DNA of 64,000 bases from Rhodococcus sp. 14-1411-2a (GTDB taxonomy: Bacteria > Actinomycetota > Actinomycetes > Mycobacteriales > Mycobacteriaceae). The notes beneath the pieces were generated by a model. That model saw nothing but the letters and a program-made list of their open reading frames with translations, had not been told where the DNA came from and did no database searches. The stretch covers positions 62,001 through 126,000 of the forward strand of contig NZ_NPGA01000015.1 in assembly GCF_002259485.1 (NCBI RefSeq), written 5' to 3'. Below, in pieces: positions 25,856-34,627 of this stretch (the first letter of the stretch is position 1; every line of letters begins with the position of its first letter). Position numbers and translations under genes: made by a program.

Positions 25856-26992
25856 ATGCAGGAGTTGTGGTCGCAGCGTGCGGACGCCGCGGAGGGGGCC
25901 GTCGTCGCGCGGCACATGCGTCGGCTCTGGGGGCTACCGGGCACGACCTTGGGAGTCGTCGCCTGGCCACCGGTCCGGAAGGAACGGATGTTCCTGCGCT
26001 GGCACTACTGGTGGCAGGCCCACCTGCTCGACTGCGCCGTCGACGCCGCAGATCGCGATCTCACCCCCAAGCGCCGTCGGCGACTGAACAAGATCACCCG
26101 AGCGCACCGAACACGCAACGTCAGCGGGTGGACCAACAACTACTACGACGACATGGCGTGGCTCGGGTTGGCGCTCGAACGGGCGCAGCGGAAGCACTTC
26201 GTCGGCAATCGCGGTGGCATCCAGCAGATCGAGATGGAATTGTTCGACGCCTGGGCACCGGCCGAGGGCGGCGGCATTCCGTGGCGCAAGAAGTCCGACT
26301 TCTACAACGCACCCGCCAACGGTCCGGCCGCGATCTTGTTGGCGCGCACCGGTCGGCTGTGGCGTGCCCAGGAGATGGCCGACTGGATGGACCACACCCT
26401 CAGGGACGAGCGCACGGGGCTGATTCTCGACGGAATGCATTCCACTCGCGCACTCGTCGACGCCGGCAAACCCGGTGAGATGGAACGCGCCGTGTACAGC
26501 TACTGCCAGGGCGTCACGTTGGGTCTAGAGACCGAACTCGCAGTTCGGCTCGGCGAACCCAGGCACGCGCAGCGAGTCCACGCTCTGGTCGACGCAGTCG
26601 ACAACCACCTGACCCGCAACCTCGTCATCACCGGCGGCGGTGGGGGAGACGGCGGCCTGTTCAATCCGATCCTCGCGCGCTACCTGGCGATGGTCGCGGT
26701 GAAGCTGCCCGGGGACTCCGACGCCGACGACCGAGCTCGCGAACTCGCAGCTGCGATCGTGCTGAACTCGGCCGAAGCAGCCTGGGAGAACCGCCTCGAA
26801 GTGGAAGACAACCCGCTGTTCGGAGCCGACTGGACCCGCGAAGCCCGATTCCCTGGACAGGGTCTGCACATCGCCAGCTTCACCGAAGGAACAGTCCGAC
26901 CGTCCGACGTACCCGAGCGAGACCTGTCGGTCCAACTGGGCGGATGGATGCTCATGGAAGCCGCGTACCGCGTCGCAGCTGCAGGTTTCTGA
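25856..26992 (+). CDS. GH76-family alpha-1,6-mannanase-like protein
   Basis: 378 residues. The (alpha/alpha)6 fold of GH76 is seen, and Asp98-Asp99 in NNYYDDMAWLGLA are the family's catalytic pair. There is no signal peptide, as in the mycobacterial Rv0365c protein, which is next to dedA and fba in the same way. It may trim alpha-mannan cores of lipomannan or an intracellular mannan; location and substrate are uncertain. Confidence 0.85.
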   Translation: MQELWSQRADAAEGAVVARHMRRLWGLPGTTLGVVAWPPVRKERMFLRWHYWWQAHLLDCAVDAADRDLTPKRRRRLNKITRAHRTRNVSGWTNNYYDDMAWLGLALERAQRKHFVGNRGGIQQIEMELFDAWAPAEGGGIPWRKKSDFYNAPANGPAAILLARTGRLWRAQEMADWMDHTLRDERTGLILDGMHSTRALVDAGKPGEMERAVYSYCQGVTLGLETELAVRLGEPRHAQRVHALVDAVDNHLTRNLVITGGGGGDGGLFNPILARYLAMVAVKLPGDSDADDRARELAAAIVLNSAEAAWENRLEVEDNPLFGADWTREARFPGQGLHIASFTEGTVRPSDVPERDLSVQLGGWMLMEAAYRVAAAGF

Positions 26993-26996
26993 GTCG

Positions 26997-27692
26997 CTAC
27001 TCCACGACCTCTTCGACCTCGATGGTCTCTTCGGGGCGTGCCATTTCCTTGCGGTACTGCCAGATGCCGAGTCCGGTTCCGACGACCAGCAGCACGACCA
27101 TGCCGATGAGGACGGCGGGCATCAGCCACGGGATGCCGTCGATGAACGAGCCGAAGTAGAACCCGATCAGCAACAGCACCGGAGCCCAGATGATGGCGCC
27201 GAGAGTGCTGGCGATCGTGTACTTGCGGTGGTCCATCTTCGCGGCACCTGCGACGAGCGGGCACAGGGTGCGCACCCAGGGGATCCATCGCGCGACCAGC
27301 ACCGCCCAGAATCCGTGCTTCTCGAGCAGGAGATTGACCTTGTGCAGGTTCTTGGTGTTGAGGTATTTGCCGTTCTTGCGGGCCACCAGCGTCGAGCCTG
27401 TGCGGTGACCGATCGAGTACCCCACCTGATTGCCGGCGATGGCGGCGACCATCGCACCGAGCGACAGCGCCCAGATGTGACCGGTGCCCGACGCGTGGGT
27501 TGCCATCACGATTCCTGCCGTGATCAGCATCGAATCTCCCGGCAGGAACAACCCGATGATCACCGCGCATTCGATGAACACGAAAGTCATCACGATGATC
27601 CACACGACGAGGGGGCCCGCGGTCTCCAGCGGACCGAAACTACCGACGGCTTGAACGGACACCGTGGGAAGCGCAGTGGCAATCGAAGACAT
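26997..27692 (-). CDS. DedA-family membrane protein 1
   Basis: 231 residues. GLFLPGDSMLITAG is the conserved re-entrant segment, HGFWAVLVARWIPWVRTLCPLVAGAAKM the second with its key Arg residues. DedA proteins are lipid scramblases or undecaprenyl-phosphate flippases. It lies 28 bp downstream of a second DedA gene, probably in one operon. An acidic tail (EETIEVEEVVE) ends it. Confidence 0.85.
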   Translation of the reverse strand: MSSIATALPTVSVQAVGSFGPLETAGPLVVWIIVMTFVFIECAVIIGLFLPGDSMLITAGIVMATHASGTGHIWALSLGAMVAAIAGNQVGYSIGHRTGSTLVARKNGKYLNTKNLHKVNLLLEKHGFWAVLVARWIPWVRTLCPLVAGAAKMDHRKYTIASTLGAIIWAPVLLLIGFYFGSFIDGIPWLMPAVLIGMVVLLVVGTGLGIWQYRKEMARPEETIEVEEVVE

Positions 27693-27720
27693 GGTCTAGA
27701 TCACTTTCGGAATGTCAGGA

Positions 27721-28452
27721 TCAGGACTTGGCGTCCGGGGCGTCTGCCTCGATGACGTCCGTTGCCTCGCCGAGTGGAGTCGTGCGGGCCTTGAGCATGC
27801 GCTTGCCCACCTCCCACGCGATCGGCAGAACCGATACCGCCACGATCAGCAGAAAGATGATGTCGACGTGGTCGCGGATGAACGCGATCTGCCCGAGCAG
27901 GTAACCGAGGGTGGTCACACCCGCGCCCCAGAGCACGCCGCCGACGACGTTGTAGGTGAGAAACAGCGAGTACTTCATGTGCGACGCACCCGCGACGACC
28001 GGTGCGAACGTACGCACGATCGGCACGAAGCGCGCCAGCATGATGGTGATCGGACCGTGCTTCTCGAAGAAAATATGCGATTCGTCGATGTACTTCTTCT
28101 TGAAGAAGCGCGAATCGTTGCTCTTGAAGAGGGCTGCGCCGCCCTTCGTGCCGATCAGATAGCCGACCTGATCACCGAGGATTGCCGCGATCGGAATCAG
28201 GATCACGAGAGTCCAGATGGACGCGAACGGCTCGATCTCGGTGGACTTCGACGCTGCGATCAACCCGGCCGTGAAGAGGAGAGAATCGCCTGGGAGCAGC
28301 GGAAAGAGCAGCCCGGACTCGATGAACACGACCAGCAGCAGCCCGATCAGCACCCAGTGACCGAAGGAGTTGAGCAGGTTCACGGGGTCGAGAAATCCAG
28401 GTAACAACGCCAGATTGGTCGTCACCGATTCCGATGCAGCTAGAAGACTCAC
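27721..28452 (-). CDS. DedA-family membrane protein 2
   Basis: 243 residues from a GTG at 28452; no clear ribosome site helps, and other in-frame GTGs lie close. ESGLLFPLLPGDSLLFTAGL and KHGPITIMLARFVPIVRTFAPVVAGASHM are the two DedA signature segments. It is divergent from fba, as the Rv0364 homologue is near fba in M. tuberculosis. Confidence 0.85.
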   Translation of the reverse strand: MSLLAASESVTTNLALLPGFLDPVNLLNSFGHWVLIGLLLVVFIESGLLFPLLPGDSLLFTAGLIAASKSTEIEPFASIWTLVILIPIAAILGDQVGYLIGTKGGAALFKSNDSRFFKKKYIDESHIFFEKHGPITIMLARFVPIVRTFAPVVAGASHMKYSLFLTYNVVGGVLWGAGVTTLGYLLGQIAFIRDHVDIIFLLIVAVSVLPIAWEVGKRMLKARTTPLGEATDVIEADAPDAKS

Positions 28453-28637
28453 CGCGCCCACACTACCGGCCTGAACCGGGAAGTCCTTCTGTAGTTGGTG
28501 TCGCCCGGCTGTGAACACGCTGCCCGGTTCGATCTCCCGCGCAATGACCTCAGCGATGCGGGTACGCACGACACCGGGCCCGGAGGTTGCCATACTGCAC
28601 AGGACACAACCGAACTTTTCAATGGAGGAATGACGCC

Positions 28638-29678
28638 GTGCCTATCGCAACTCCCGAGGTCTACGCCGAGATGCTGGGCCGGGCGAAGGAACACAAGTTC
28701 GCCTTTCCGGCAATCAACTGTGTGGGTTCCGAGTCCATCAACGCCGCCATCAAGGGCTTCGCCGACGCGGGTAGCGACGGCATCATCCAGTTCTCGACCG
28801 GTGGAGCCGAGTTCGGCTCGGGACTGGGCATCAAGGACATGGTCGTCGGCGCTGTGGCGCTCGCCGAGTTCGCGCACGTGATCGCCGCCAAGTACGACGT
28901 CACCATCGCTCTGCACACCGACCACTGCCCCAAGGACAAGCTGGACACCTACGTTCGGCCGCTCATCGCGATCTCGCAGGAGCGCGTCGACGCAGGCAAG
29001 AACCCGCTGTTCCAGTCGCACATGTGGGACGGCTCGGCCATCCCGATCGACGAGAACCTCGAGATCGCCAAGGACCTGCTCGCCCGCGCGGCGGCAGCGA
29101 ACATCATTCTCGAGGTCGAGATCGGTGTCGTCGGCGGCGAGGAAGACGGCGTCGAGGCGGAGATCAACGACAAGCTCTACACCTCCAACGAGGACTTCCT
29201 CAAGACCGTCGAGGCCCTCGGCGCGGGCGACGCGGGCTCGCGCTACCTGCTGGCGGCGACGTTCGGCAACGTGCACGGCGTCTACAAGCCGGGCAACGTC
29301 AAGCTCAAGCCGTCGGTGCTGGCGGACGGCCAGAAGGTCGCGTCGGAGAAGCTGGGCCTGGCATCGGGTTCCAAGCCGTTCGACTTCGTCTTCCACGGCG
29401 GATCGGGATCGGCGAAGAGCGAGATCGAAGAGGCTCTCGAGTACGGCGTGGTGAAGATGAACGTCGACACCGACACCCAGTACGCGTTCAGCCGTCCCAT
29501 CGCCGGACACTTCTTCTCCAACTACGACGGCGTTCTGAAGGTCGACGGCGAGGTCGGCAACAAGAAGGCCTACGACCCGCGCAGCTACCTCAAGAAGGCG
29601 GAGGCCGGCATGACCGCCCGCGTCGTCGAGGCCTGCAACGACCTGAAGTCCGCCGGTCGCAGCGTGAGTGCCGGCTAG
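28638..29678 (+). CDS. fba: Class II fructose-bisphosphate aldolase
   Basis: 346 residues from a GTG at 28638 with GGAGGA upstream. HTDHCPKDK gives the zinc-binding His, EVEIGVVGGEEDGVE the catalytic and metal Glu region, TFGNVHGVYKPG and FHGGSGS the other zinc His and phosphate loop. It cleaves fructose 1,6-bisphosphate to two triose phosphates in glycolysis and works in reverse in gluconeogenesis. Class II long type, as in M. tuberculosis fba. Confidence 0.97.
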   Translation: MPIATPEVYAEMLGRAKEHKFAFPAINCVGSESINAAIKGFADAGSDGIIQFSTGGAEFGSGLGIKDMVVGAVALAEFAHVIAAKYDVTIALHTDHCPKDKLDTYVRPLIAISQERVDAGKNPLFQSHMWDGSAIPIDENLEIAKDLLARAAAANIILEVEIGVVGGEEDGVEAEINDKLYTSNEDFLKTVEALGAGDAGSRYLLAATFGNVHGVYKPGNVKLKPSVLADGQKVASEKLGLASGSKPFDFVFHGGSGSAKSEIEEALEYGVVKMNVDTDTQYAFSRPIAGHFFSNYDGVLKVDGEVGNKKAYDPRSYLKKAEAGMTARVVEACNDLKSAGRSVSAG

Positions 29679-29681
29679 CCG

Positions 29682-29762
29682 GCAGTGGCGTGGATAAGTG
29701 CCCTCTGGGGCACATAGGAGCGGAGCCTGCGGAGCGACCCGCAGGCTCCCTCACGCCACTGC
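29682..29762. terminator. Nested hairpins after fba
   Basis: An outer stem pairs GCAGTGGCGTG (29682-29692) with 29752-29762, and an inner stem pairs GGAGCCTGCGG (29722-29732) with 29739-29749. Both are perfect 11-bp stems. They fill the gap between the convergent fba and Rv0361-like genes and probably end both transcripts. Confidence 0.75.
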
Positions 29763-29766
29763 AGCG

Positions 29767-30558
29767 TCAGCTGCACACCTTCCACTGATCGCCTTCGAGG
29801 CGCAGGTCGAAGGTGCGCGGCGATCGATCGTTCGGGTTGGCCTCGGTGTGCGCGATGACCTGGGCGATCGCGGTGGTGTCGTCGCCGACCTGGATGGCGT
29901 CGATGCTGTCGAGGGTCGGGATGTTGCCCTGCTCGGCCGAGACGCGGTGGACATCGGCGAACTCCGCGTCCGGGATGTCTCGGTAGAACGTCGCGAGGTC
30001 ACCGCACGAGGTACTGCGCAGCGTGGCGAGGTCGCCGTCGGCCAATGCGCGGGTGAACGACTCGACGGTCGTTCTGATCCGTGCCTCCGGGGAGTCGTCG
30101 ACGCCCGTGCGGTCGATCAGCAGATACGCACCGGCTGCGACTGCCGCGACCACGACAACCACAGCCACCAGCGCCGCCCACCACTTCTTCCGGCTCGGTT
30201 TGCCGGGTTCGGCCGGCGGAGGTCCGACGCGCTGAGGACCGACCTGCTTCGGTCGCGGTTGCTGCGGCTCGATCTTCCTGGGTCCGACCGGCTGCGGCAC
30301 TGCGGCTGGTGATTTCTTCTCTGCTGCAACATCTTTCGCCGGCGCGCCGGACGGGCTTCGCGGCGGGATACGACGCGGGGCTGCAGTCGGCTTCGCGACC
30401 GGCTTCGCCTCCGCTGCTGCCGGTTCCTCGGCTGGGGTAGTGACGATCTTCTCGGTCGGAGTCTCGGCGGGCTCGTCGACCTGCTTCTTCTTGCCCAGGT
30501 CGATCTTCTCGGTGGCTGCGTCGGCCTCGGAGGGCGCCTTCTTCTTCTCGTCCGGCAT
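29767..30558 (-). CDS. Rv0361-like membrane protein 1
   Basis: 263 residues from the ATG at 30558 with GGGAG upstream; an ATG at 30585 is also open. A Lys/Glu then Pro/Ala/Lys-rich cytoplasmic part of about 130 residues is followed by a TM (WWAALVAVVVVVAAVAAGAYLLI) and a C-terminal external domain like NTF2/DUF4878 (ARIRTTVESFTRALADGDLATL...WKVCS). The same TM-plus-domain plan is in the gene at 51684. Position next to fba matches Rv0361. Function unknown. Confidence 0.78.
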   Translation of the reverse strand: MPDEKKKAPSEADAATEKIDLGKKKQVDEPAETPTEKIVTTPAEEPAAAEAKPVAKPTAAPRRIPPRSPSGAPAKDVAAEKKSPAAVPQPVGPRKIEPQQPRPKQVGPQRVGPPPAEPGKPSRKKWWAALVAVVVVVAAVAAGAYLLIDRTGVDDSPEARIRTTVESFTRALADGDLATLRSTSCGDLATFYRDIPDAEFADVHRVSAEQGNIPTLDSIDAIQVGDDTTAIAQVIAHTEANPNDRSPRTFDLRLEGDQWKVCS

Positions 30559-30699
30559 GTGTTCTCCCTCGTTCACCGAATTCATCCGAGAACTCGGAGG
30601 TTCTCGATTTCGTCAGCTGGCAGCCTATCGACCGGGTGTGCCGCTCGCCGCGAGCGCCACCGGGGGTGTTCGGACACGATTCGGTGACGTAAGGGCACA

Positions 30700-31125
30700 A
30701 TGAGCGCCATGACTTCTTTCGGTGATCTGCTCGGACCCCAACCCACACTGTTGCCCGGAGACGACGAGGCCGAATCCGCGCTGCTGAACCACGAAGCGCC
30801 CGAGGCTGTCGCGGCGGCGCACCCGACGGCGTCCATCGCGTGGGCCTACCTGGCCGAGGCCGCCCTCGAGTCCGGTGCCACCATCACTGCGTACGCCTAT
30901 GCTCGTACCGGTTACCACCGAGGTCTGGACCAGTTGCGTCGTAACGGATGGAAGGGATTCGGGCCGGTCCCGTACAGCCATGAGCCCAACCGAGGATTCC
31001 TCCGATGCGTCGCAGTCCTCGCCAAAGCGGCCCGCGACATCAACGAGCACGACGAGTACGCCCGCTGCCTCGACCTCCTCGAAGACTGTGACCCCAAGGC
31101 AGCAGAAGCGCTCGGCCTGGGCTGA
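30700..31125 (+). CDS. DUF3151 family protein (Rv0360c-like)
   Basis: 141 residues. FGDLLGPQPTLLPGD and GTNP-like helical segments such as AAHPTASIAWAYLAEAAL fit DUF3151, a small actinobacterial family of helical, TPR-like proteins with no known function. It is at the position of Rv0360c relative to fba and purA. The next gene may start within its last 38 bp. Confidence 0.85.
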   Translation: MSAMTSFGDLLGPQPTLLPGDDEAESALLNHEAPEAVAAAHPTASIAWAYLAEAALESGATITAYAYARTGYHRGLDQLRRNGWKGFGPVPYSHEPNRGFLRCVAVLAKAARDINEHDEYARCLDLLEDCDPKAAEALGLG

Positions 31126-32257
31126 CCGGGCCCGCGCCAGCCGGGTGCGCGGCCGAACCCGAGTGAAATCGGGCAGCGCTCGGCTGAAGTTGTCGCTGCT
31201 GCCCATCATTCAGTGCGCGTTGGCGGCAGGTGTGGCGTGGTTCGTCGCGACGGACATCGTCGGTCACGAGAGCCCGTTCTTCGCGCCGATCGCCGCTGTA
31301 GTCTCACTGGGCGTCTCGCTCGGTGCGCGGGTGCGCCGATCGGCCGAACTCGTCGTCGGAGTGACGGTGGGCATCGGCATCGGAGATCTGCTGATCTCAC
31401 TGATCGGCAGCGGTCCGTGGCAGATCGCTCTTGTCGTGGTGTTGGCGATGTCGGCTGCGGTGTTCCTCGACGGCGGCCCGATCATCGCGATGCAGGCCGG
31501 ATCGTCCGCCGTGCTGGTCGCGACACTCATTCCACCCGGCAACATGGGTGGCCCCAACCGCATGGTCGACGCGTTGGTCGGTGGTCTGGTGGGCATCGCG
31601 ATCGTGGCGTTGATCCCGACGCATCCGGTGTGGCGAGCCCGTAAGGATGCGGCGAGCGTGTTGGCGACGGCTGCAAGCGTGTTGCAGAAGGTGGCCGACG
31701 GTTTGGTGGCCAACGATCCCAAACCGATCGAGGAGGCGTTGCGCAAGGCGCGTGCGACGCAGTCCGGTATCGATGCTCTGCGGACCGACCTCAAGGGCGG
31801 CCGGGAGATCGCGCGAATCTCTCCGATGTACTGGAATCACCGCAATCGTCTTGCGGCGCTCGCGGCTACGGCCGATCCCATCGACAACGCCGTCCGCAAT
31901 ATCCGGGTGCTCGCGCGCCGGTCGCTGACGTTGGTGCGCGACGACGAGATCCTCGATCCGCGTGTCGTCGACGAGGTGGAGAAGTTGGCGCATGCGGTGG
32001 AGGTGTTGCGGCAGATGATCCTCGCCGATCCGGGACAGAAGCCCGACGCGGCAGAAGCGGCGCGAGTGTTGAGGTCGGTTGCGGCCGGTGCCAAGCCGGA
32101 GTTGATCTCGAACGCCGGTCTGTCGGCGACGGTGGTGTTGGCGCAGTTGCGATCGATCATCGTCGACCTGCTGCAGGTCGCCGGGCTCAAGCGTATTTCT
32201 GCCTTGGCGACACTTCCGCCGACGGTGGACCATCCGCACGTCCCGCCGGAGTTGTGA
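31088..32257 (+). CDS. FUSC-family aromatic-acid exporter-like membrane protein
   Basis: About 389 residues if the GTG at 31088 is used; GTGs at 31145 and 31163 are alternatives. The N-terminal half has six hydrophobic segments (LSLLPIIQCALAAGVAWFVA onward) with the FFAPIAAVVSLGVSLGARVRR segment of the FUSC/YccS family; the C-terminal half is helical and cytoplasmic. Such proteins are suspected to export aromatic acids. No partner is adjacent. Confidence 0.78.
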   Translation: MTPRQQKRSAWADRARASRVRGRTRVKSGSARLKLSLLPIIQCALAAGVAWFVATDIVGHESPFFAPIAAVVSLGVSLGARVRRSAELVVGVTVGIGIGDLLISLIGSGPWQIALVVVLAMSAAVFLDGGPIIAMQAGSSAVLVATLIPPGNMGGPNRMVDALVGGLVGIAIVALIPTHPVWRARKDAASVLATAASVLQKVADGLVANDPKPIEEALRKARATQSGIDALRTDLKGGREIARISPMYWNHRNRLAALAATADPIDNAVRNIRVLARRSLTLVRDDEILDPRVVDEVEKLAHAVEVLRQMILADPGQKPDAAEAARVLRSVAAGAKPELISNAGLSATVVLAQLRSIIVDLLQVAGLKRISALATLPPTVDHPHVPPEL

Positions 32258-32276
32258 CCCGAGCACATCATTGCAT

Positions 32277-32296
32277 ATATGCGTATGTACGCATAT
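32277..32296. promoter_or_regulatory. Palindromic operator upstream of the CDF transporter
   Basis: ATATGCGTA (32277-32285), TG, TACGCATAT (32288-32296): a perfect 9-2-9 palindrome 40 bp before the transporter start. Its form recalls ArsR/SmtB-type metal-sensor operators. No such regulator gene is in the window. Confidence 0.5.
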
Positions 32297-32336
32297 GGTG
32301 ACTTCCGGAAGTCGACATCGGTCACCAGGGGGAGTC

Positions 32337-33266
32337 ATGGGCGCGGGTCACGGGCACAGCCACGGCGTGGGCGGTCACTCGCCTGCAGGTGCGGGGCCGC
32401 CCAGGTCTCGGGTGCGCAAGATGGTCGTTGCGCTGGCGATCCTGGTGGTGTTCCTCGTCGTCGAGGCAACCGTCGCCTTGGCTATCGGGTCGCTCGGCCT
32501 GCTTGCCGACGCCGGCCACATGCTCACCGATGTGCTCGGCATGTCGATGGGTCTGATTGCGTTGATGCTCGCTCGCAAGGGAAGTGCTGCAGCGGCAAGA
32601 ACATTCGGCTGGCATCGGGCAGAGGTGTTGACCGCCATCGCAAATGCGGTTCTGTTGCTCGGTGTTGCGGCATTCATCATGTACGAGGCGATTTCACGCA
32701 TCGGCGACGCTCCTGAAATCCCCGGCGTACCACTGATTCTCACCGCGACGGCCGGTCTCGCGGCCAATATCGTCGTGATGCTGCTCATTCGCGGCGATGC
32801 CAAGGATTCCCTGGCCGTCCGCGGTGCGTACATGGAGGTTCTGGCCGATGCGGTCGGTAGTGTCGGCGTGCTCGTGGCCGGCGTGCTGATGGTCGTGTTC
32901 GGGTGGACGTGGGCGGACATCGTCGTCGGTGTCCTGATCTCGCTGTGGGTCATTCCGCGTGCGATCAAGCTCGCCGGGTCGGCGCTGCGCATTCTCACCC
33001 AGGCGAGCCCGGCAAATGTCGACGTCGACGCGCTGACCGGCGACCTGAGCGCATTACCGGGCGTGACGGGGGTGCACGACCTGCACGTGTGGACACTCAC
33101 CACCGGAATGGATGTGGCCACGGTGCACCTCGAATGCGAGGGGTCGTCGTCGATGGTGCTCGATCGTGCCAAGTCGTTGCTGTCCGGCTACGGACTCGAT
33201 CACGCCACGGTGCAGGTCGAACCCGCCGCGCACGGCCGAACGTGCAAGGAAGAGCTCACCTGGTGA
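32337..33266 (+). CDS. Cation diffusion facilitator (Zn/Co/Cd efflux)
   Basis: 309 residues; GGGGGAG precedes the ATG at 32337. His-rich N-terminus (GHGHSHG), six TM helices, and the metal-site motifs LLADAGHMLTDVLG and MEVLADAVGSVGVL in TM2 and TM5, as in CzcD. The C-terminal cytoplasmic domain contains GVTGVHDLHVWTLTTGMDVATVHLE. It exports zinc, cobalt or cadmium by proton exchange. The palindrome upstream suggests metal-responsive control. Confidence 0.93.
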   Translation: MGAGHGHSHGVGGHSPAGAGPPRSRVRKMVVALAILVVFLVVEATVALAIGSLGLLADAGHMLTDVLGMSMGLIALMLARKGSAAAARTFGWHRAEVLTAIANAVLLLGVAAFIMYEAISRIGDAPEIPGVPLILTATAGLAANIVVMLLIRGDAKDSLAVRGAYMEVLADAVGSVGVLVAGVLMVVFGWTWADIVVGVLISLWVIPRAIKLAGSALRILTQASPANVDVDALTGDLSALPGVTGVHDLHVWTLTTGMDVATVHLECEGSSSMVLDRAKSLLSGYGLDHATVQVEPAAHGRTCKEELTW

Positions 33267-33723
33267 CGGTATGTACGTCGGAGCCGGGACGCCACACGTC
33301 GATCTGCATGTGATCGTCCACCAGTGAGGTCAGTACGACTTCGGTGATGTCGAGATCGAACACGTGGTACGGCACCAGCTCGCCCGGCGCGGCGTCGAAT
33401 ATCGGTTGCAGCACAGCAGGATCGGTGATTTCGACGGCACGCCCGCCGATCTTCGCGTCCCCACCCTCCATCGAATGGTGACCAGGATTGCTGTGCAGCG
33501 CGAACCGTCCGTCGCGCTGCAGATCTCGTGCTTTGACGGCTCCGAGCATCGAGCCGAGGCGCAGGACGCCGCTGTCGTCGAACTCGACCTCGGTTCCGCT
33601 GACGCGCGGTGAGCCGTCCACCCGGAGCGTCGCGAGTACATGGTGCTTGTGGGCGGTGAATCTGGTGCGCACCGCCGATGCCAGGCTCGGTGCTGCCGTC
33701 GAGAAGTCGTTCCACGTCGTCAT
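33256..33723 (-). CDS. PNPOx-like split-barrel protein
   Basis: 155 residues from the ATG at 33723 (MTTWNDFSTAAPSLA). HHVLATLRVDGSPRVSGTEVEFD and GVLRLGSMLGAVKARDL are the barrel strands of the pyridoxamine-phosphate-oxidase-like family; the FALHSNPGHH segment contacts the flavin phosphate in relatives. FMN or F420 binding is likely; the reaction is unknown. It overlaps the CDF gene by 11 bp in convergent orientation. Confidence 0.75.
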   Translation of the reverse strand: MTTWNDFSTAAPSLASAVRTRFTAHKHHVLATLRVDGSPRVSGTEVEFDDSGVLRLGSMLGAVKARDLQRDGRFALHSNPGHHSMEGGDAKIGGRAVEITDPAVLQPIFDAAPGELVPYHVFDLDITEVVLTSLVDDHMQIDVWRPGSDVHTVTR

Positions 33724-33853
33724 GGGGAAATTATGCGACCGAGCACCGACACAATCGGGAAAGTCTGCACAGAACCTGCCTGCATCGACGGAATCCCGTC
33801 GATCGCGCTCGATACCGTGCAATTCTTCCCGCTACTCCTGGATGAACCAGCCG

Positions 33854-34627
33854 TCACAGCCAGAATCGCATCAGGTAGTTGCCGTTGCCGGCGAAGAACT
33901 CGGGAACACCGGACAGGCCGAACAGGGTGTAGATCGCACCGAAGAACACGGAGTTGACTGCGGGCACGAACAGCAACGCGACGAGCACGAGGATTCCGTA
34001 GCCCTTGAACTGATTCAGCGATGCACGGGTGGCGGGCGAGAGCGAGGGCTCCAGCGCGGCGTATCCGTCGAGTCCCGGTACCGGAATCAGGTTCAGGATC
34101 GTGGCCATGATCTGCAGGAACGCCAGGAAGCTGAGCCCGTACCAGAAGGCCTGATGAGTGCCGTCCGTGCCGAACACGCGAATGACGATCAGAAGTGCCA
34201 CGGCGACAACGGCATTGGCGAAGGGGCCGGCGAGGGCGATGCGCCGCTGCGTGGACGCCGAGAACTGGCCGGTCCGCAGGTACACGGCCCCGCCCGGAAG
34301 TCCGATTCCGCCGATCGCGATGAATACCACCGGCAAGACGATGGACAGCAACGGGTGGGTGTACTTCAGCGGGTTGAGCGTCAGATAGCCGCGGAGTTCG
34401 ACTTCTCGATCGCCGGCGCGAAATGCGGTGAATGCGTGCCCGAATTCGTGCAGGCACACCGACGCGATCCAGCCGGCCAGCACCAGAACGAACACCCCGA
34501 GACGCGCCGTGAGCGACGTGACGTCCTCGGCCGTCCAAGCCAGTGCGCCGCCTACTCCCGCGACGGCGAGAACGGCCACGAACACCGGGCTCGGCAGAAC
34601 GGGGCTGCGGCGCAGCGGAACGGTCAT
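33854..34627 (-). CDS. Site-2 protease family M50 metallopeptidase (Rv0359-like)
   Basis: 257 residues; the ATG at 34627 overlaps the previous stop (ATGA). HEFGH (His60, Glu61, His64) is the zinc motif, and NLIPVPGLDGY holds the second motif with the Asp ligand. About six TM helices. It would cut membrane proteins within the bilayer, perhaps an anti-sigma factor; the partner is unknown. Its place between the Rv0358-like gene and DUF3151 matches M. tuberculosis Rv0359. Confidence 0.88.
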   Translation of the reverse strand: MTVPLRRSPVLPSPVFVAVLAVAGVGGALAWTAEDVTSLTARLGVFVLVLAGWIASVCLHEFGHAFTAFRAGDREVELRGYLTLNPLKYTHPLLSIVLPVVFIAIGGIGLPGGAVYLRTGQFSASTQRRIALAGPFANAVVAVALLIVIRVFGTDGTHQAFWYGLSFLAFLQIMATILNLIPVPGLDGYAALEPSLSPATRASLNQFKGYGILVLVALLFVPAVNSVFFGAIYTLFGLSGVPEFFAGNGNYLMRFWL

